Source of the DNA: UBA5070 sp035352895
Lineage (GTDB): Bacteria; Fibrobacterota; Fibrobacteria; UBA5070
DNA: 64,000 nt
NCBI GenBank assembly: GCA_035352895.1
Contig: DAOPYN010000014.1
Coordinates: forward strand, 4,161-68,160
Direction of reading: 5' to 3'
Part shown: piece by piece, positions 61,389-64,000 of the stretch
Layout of the letters: every line of letters begins with the position of its first letter
How positions within the stretch are numbered: position 1 is the stretch's first letter
Notes under the pieces: generated by a model
Told to the model about the DNA's origin: nothing
What the model saw: only the letters and a program-made list of their open reading frames with translations
Database searches by the model: none
Translations under genes and position numbers: made by a program

Positions 61389-62189
61389 ATGCCCCTTCTC
61401 CCGCTTGTCGCCTTGTCGGCCGCCTTCCTTGCAGGCCAGGAGCCCATCCATGCCGCGGACACGGCCGGATCGGATCCCATGCGCGCTCCACAGGCCACGA
61501 GTCCGATCGCGAAGGAGGCGGGATCTTCCCGAGCCGCCCGGACGCCCTGGTACCCCACGAAGGAAACGCGCCCCATCGTGGAACTCCCCGAGGACCACGC
61601 GGTGGAGGCCAAGCGAACCGATCGCAAGCCAGGCCCGGTGATGCTCGGCGCCAGACTCCGCGACGAAGGGATGATCCTGCAGGTCGGCTTCCGGGACAAG
61701 GACACCACGACCCGTCAATGGACGATCGGGATCGGTGGAACCTGGAAGAAATCCGAAGACAGCCACGACAGCCTGGAATCCTCCATCGCCAAGTTCGGCT
61801 TGGCCGGCCGCATCGGTCGGGAGATCTGGTTCGCTGGGCCCGGAAACCTGACCCTGGTCGGCTCCGCCACCGCACAAGTCTCCGGGGCCTGGAACGATTC
61901 CACCTACGATACGCTCGTCCAGATGGAACGCAAGACCTGGTCCAATCCTTCCGACAGGTACGGGCTGGTCCGTTCCCCGCGAACTCGAAGCACGGGGGAG
62001 TTGAGCTTCGGCCTGCTCCTGGGCGCAGGCATCCGCATCCACTCCAGCTCGGGCAAGGCCGCCTTCTACGCCGGCGTGGAGGCGGGTCCGGGATGGACCT
62101 CCTCGGAGGACGAAGACAGCAAGATCTCCCACAGCGAAGCCGCCTTCCTGGAGCCCTCCTGGCAGATCGGCTTGGATTGGTGCTTCTGA
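61389..62189 (+). CDS. Predicted outer-membrane beta-barrel protein
   Basis: The 266-residue product has a signal peptide ending IHAAD and a Pro/Ala-rich linker. Then comes a set of alternating strands (MLGARLRDEGMILQVGFRD, TIGIGGTWKKS, SFGLLLGAGIRIHS, AFYAGVEAGPGWTS) and a C-terminal Phe (WQIGLDWCF), the usual outer-membrane signature. No recognised family. The 251 bases after it contain no gene or terminator I can defend. Confidence 0.6.
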   Translation: MPLLPLVALSAAFLAGQEPIHAADTAGSDPMRAPQATSPIAKEAGSSRAARTPWYPTKETRPIVELPEDHAVEAKRTDRKPGPVMLGARLRDEGMILQVGFRDKDTTTRQWTIGIGGTWKKSEDSHDSLESSIAKFGLAGRIGREIWFAGPGNLTLVGSATAQVSGAWNDSTYDTLVQMERKTWSNPSDRYGLVRSPRTRSTGELSFGLLLGAGIRIHSSSGKAAFYAGVEAGPGWTSSEDEDSKISHSEAAFLEPSWQIGLDWCF

Positions 62190-62440
62190 TCCCGGACCTG
62201 GGCGGTCACACCACCGCCGTCCACGACCTCAGTTCGAAGCGCCATTGTTGAATGGTTGTCTCCACTGCCAGGCTTTAGCATTCCACGCAGAAGCGAAACG
62301 CAATATTTTCCGTGGAACACAATCCTGCGCACGAATCAGGCTCCACATCCATCCAATGCATCGCCATCTGTCGATGGTGGTCTCCTGGGCAGTCCTATGC
62401 TGCGGAAATCCCAGGAGACCTGCAACCATTTTTTGCCAGC

Positions 62441-63145
62441 CTATTCCTTGGTAATCATCGGCTGGTCAACCACACCTGCCACGGAATCTCGATCAGACAG
62501 CTTTGCTTGGATTTGAAACGATAGGCACGGGATTAAATCCAACCCATTTTCAGATACATCTTTGCACCACGCTTTTGCAACGCCTTTCACATGGTGCGCT
62601 CTAGCGTTCATTGTCCTTTGAAGATTTCTGTTTTGGAATTCAGTGAAATTGGAGTCCAGCTCTTCCTGCAATGCATTCATCGCAAAATCGAGCTCGACCG
62701 GTTTCCTTCCAATAATCTTGCGATACGAAATCAAAGGCCATCGGAGTTCCATGCGCTTAACCTGTCCGTCAGGAAGAACTTCCACATCGAAATAACTTCT
62801 CTCATCGCGCATGATCCTCCGCTTCTCCACTCGAATAAAATGGAAACGATAGGAGATCAATTCCGGCTCTCCGCCATTGATTTCTCGATACTCCTTTCCG
62901 ACATTCCAAAGAGACATCTTTCGCTGCATCCCATGCGGCAACAACCGCTTTATTATTTCGCGATTTGATTCCTCAGGCCGTTCAGGATCCACCTTGAGAC
63001 CACCTTCTAGCAGAAACGAGTTTGCACTCGCAGCAACTACGGGAGAATAAGAAATGGAAAGCTTCACACCTTTCTGTTGCATTTTTTCAACCATCTTCAC
63101 TAGATCAGGATCGGCGACGCTATCAGAAACAATGATTTCCTCCAT
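62441..63145 (-). CDS. Low-GC orphan gene, probably 5'-disrupted by an IS element
   Basis: The 234-residue frame from ATG 63145 (MEEIIVSDSV) is open further upstream, through the left end of the IS element, to 63259. No signal peptide or known motif is visible; segments include ISYSPVVAASANSF, HFIRVEKRRIMRDERSYF and NALQEELDSNFTEF. Its base composition, near half A+T, contrasts sharply with the rest of the window, suggesting foreign origin. The original N-terminus may have been lost on IS insertion. Function unknown. Confidence 0.5.
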   Translation of the reverse strand: MEEIIVSDSVADPDLVKMVEKMQQKGVKLSISYSPVVAASANSFLLEGGLKVDPERPEESNREIIKRLLPHGMQRKMSLWNVGKEYREINGGEPELISYRFHFIRVEKRRIMRDERSYFDVEVLPDGQVKRMELRWPLISYRKIIGRKPVELDFAMNALQEELDSNFTEFQNRNLQRTMNARAHHVKGVAKAWCKDVSENGLDLIPCLSFQIQAKLSDRDSVAGVVDQPMITKE

Positions 63146-63174
63146 CGCATCTTTCTGCGGCGCATGGCTCCTCG

Positions 63175-64000
63175 CGGGCTGAGGAGAGGGTTGCGTACCC
63201 TTTGCGGGTGTAGAAAGGAGAAGTGGACGTAGGTTGTGGAAATCGCAAAACCACCACACTCACTGCGAGCCCTACGTCCATGAAGAAGATACACCTTGCC
63301 ATCCGATCCGCAGCTCGTGACCACGTTCAGACCGTCCTTCAGGAGGCTCTGGGTTCCGACTTCCAGGCTGTTGCCGGTGGTCTGTTCCGGAGTGAAATCG
63401 AGGGGATGCTCGACCACGCCCTCCAGGCGGAGCTTGCCACTTTCCTTGGCCGTACCACCTATGAGCGCAACGGGAAGGGGCCTTGGCGCAACGGCAGCAA
63501 GACCGTGGCCCTTCCGAGCCCTTTGGGGTCGTTGTCGATCGAGAAGCCGGTCTTGCGTAAGGGTGGGTTCAACTCGTCGCTCCTTGCCTTGCTGCGTGGC
63601 GGAATGAACCAGGCCATCGAAGTCATCTGCCAGCGCAGTTGGTTGCGCGGTATGTCGACCCGAGCCGTGGCCTCGGAGATGCGCGAATTGACCGGCGCCA
63701 AGCTTTCGGCTTCGGACATATCGGAGATGACCGACAAGCTCTTGCCGTCCATCGACGAGTGGCGCAAGCAGCCCGTTCCTGCGGTTGAAATCCTGTACCT
63801 GGACGCATTGTACGTTCCGGTGCGTCGTGGCGGTGAGACCAGCAAACAAGCAGTATTGGTGGCCATTGGGGTCGATGCCAACCGGATGCGCCACTTCATG
63901 GGGTGGCTGGTTGGCGACAGCGAATCCACCGAGAGCTGGAGCGCCCTTCTGGATGACCTGAAGGGTCGCGGACTGGGCCGCGTCACCTTGGCTGTGTCGG
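63175..64000 (+). mobile_element. IS256-family insertion element, left part
   Basis: The left end is placed approximately at 63175-63190, where the low-GC gene sequence gives way to GAGAGGGTTGCGTACCC, but the terminal inverted repeat cannot be confirmed because the right end is outside the window. About 95 bases of non-coding sequence precede the transposase. No target duplication can be checked. Confidence 0.6.
63280..64000 (+). CDS. IS256-family (mutator-type) transposase, partial
   Basis: The frame is open from ATG 63280 to the end of the window (240 codons) without a stop. It begins MKKIHLAIRSAARDHVQ and shows the IS256 family landmarks: an N-terminal RNGKGPWRNGSKT block, the QAIEVICQRSW/GMSTRAV helix-turn-helix region, SDISEMTDKL, the first catalytic Asp in LYLDALYVPVR, and GVDANRMRHFMGW. 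The second Asp and catalytic Glu lie beyond the window. It catalyses cut-out and joining of the element. Confidence 0.92.
   Translation, partial: MKKIHLAIRSAARDHVQTVLQEALGSDFQAVAGGLFRSEIEGMLDHALQAELATFLGRTTYERNGKGPWRNGSKTVALPSPLGSLSIEKPVLRKGGFNSSLLALLRGGMNQAIEVICQRSWLRGMSTRAVASEMRELTGAKLSASDISEMTDKLLPSIDEWRKQPVPAVEILYLDALYVPVRRGGETSKQAVLVAIGVDANRMRHFMGWLVGDSESTESWSALLDDLKGRGLGRVTLAVS

Noticed and set aside
13203..63280. CRISPR arrays or tRNA genes
   Set aside because: No short regularly spaced direct repeats and no GGTTCRA-type T-loop within a cloverleaf were seen; the tandem repeats in the giant gene are coding with periods above 300 bases.

Overview
The window is a GC-rich stretch, about two-thirds G+C by eye, from what is most likely a member of the Fibrobacterota. 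The evidence is a TIGR02147-family protein (a paralogous family first described in Fibrobacter succinogenes), a giant secreted protein with a fibro-slime-like domain, and many large repeat-built lipoproteins and secreted proteins with C-terminal domains like those of type 9 secretion substrates. Diderm features are plentiful: TolC, a TonB-dependent receptor and predicted beta-barrels. A run of 100 N at 16164-16263 shows this is a draft assembly.

Layout. 1-1001: the end of a HAD phosphatase and a CheX-like protein. 1148-8303: a TetR repressor divergent from a tightly overlapping YbhGFSR-like efflux operon (membrane-fusion lipoprotein, two ATPases, TolC, two ABC-2 permeases), with two operator-like palindromes around its promoter. 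8307-10418: a hybrid histidine kinase. 10495-11837: queC-queE for 7-deazaguanine synthesis. 11949-23113: a VWA lipoprotein and a giant repeat protein of more than 3,100 residues, interrupted by the gap. 23362-28801: an Uup-like ABC-F protein and a lipoprotein with Ig-like repeats and a seven-blade RCC1 propeller. 28878-32003: nadA, a TM2 protein, a DODA-type dioxygenase and pyrF. 32203-36400: a TIGR02147 protein coupled to a leucine-rich-repeat lipoprotein, then a clan GH-A-like secreted enzyme. 36474-39591: a three-gene surface operon (LPP20-like, TPR+SLH, LPP20/FlgT-like). 40053-46060: a GT2 glycosyltransferase, a secreted protein and a second Ig/RCC1 lipoprotein, with two perfect CRP-type palindromes. 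46041-47745: a lipoprotein, a YdjM-like membrane hydrolase and a truncated copy of the lipoprotein. 47779-55311: a YqiJ-like / flotillin / very large DUF3686-type ATPase operon. 55458-60462: a TonB-dependent receptor, its lipoprotein neighbour and a lyase-like lipoprotein. 60578-64000: an alpha/beta hydrolase with an apparent internal deletion, an outer-membrane protein, a lower-GC orphan gene and an IS256-family element running off the end.

Cross-cutting observations. Many single genes have a TANNTT hexamer only 6-12 bases before the start codon, which suggests leaderless or nearly leaderless transcripts. Genes inside operons use Shine-Dalgarno sites or 4-base stop/start overlaps (TTGA, GTGA, ATGA). 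The most system-like loci are the flotillin/NfeD-like/ATPase operon and the pair of Ig-RCC1 lipoproteins, one behind a textbook class II CRP promoter. No tRNA, rRNA or CRISPR array was seen.
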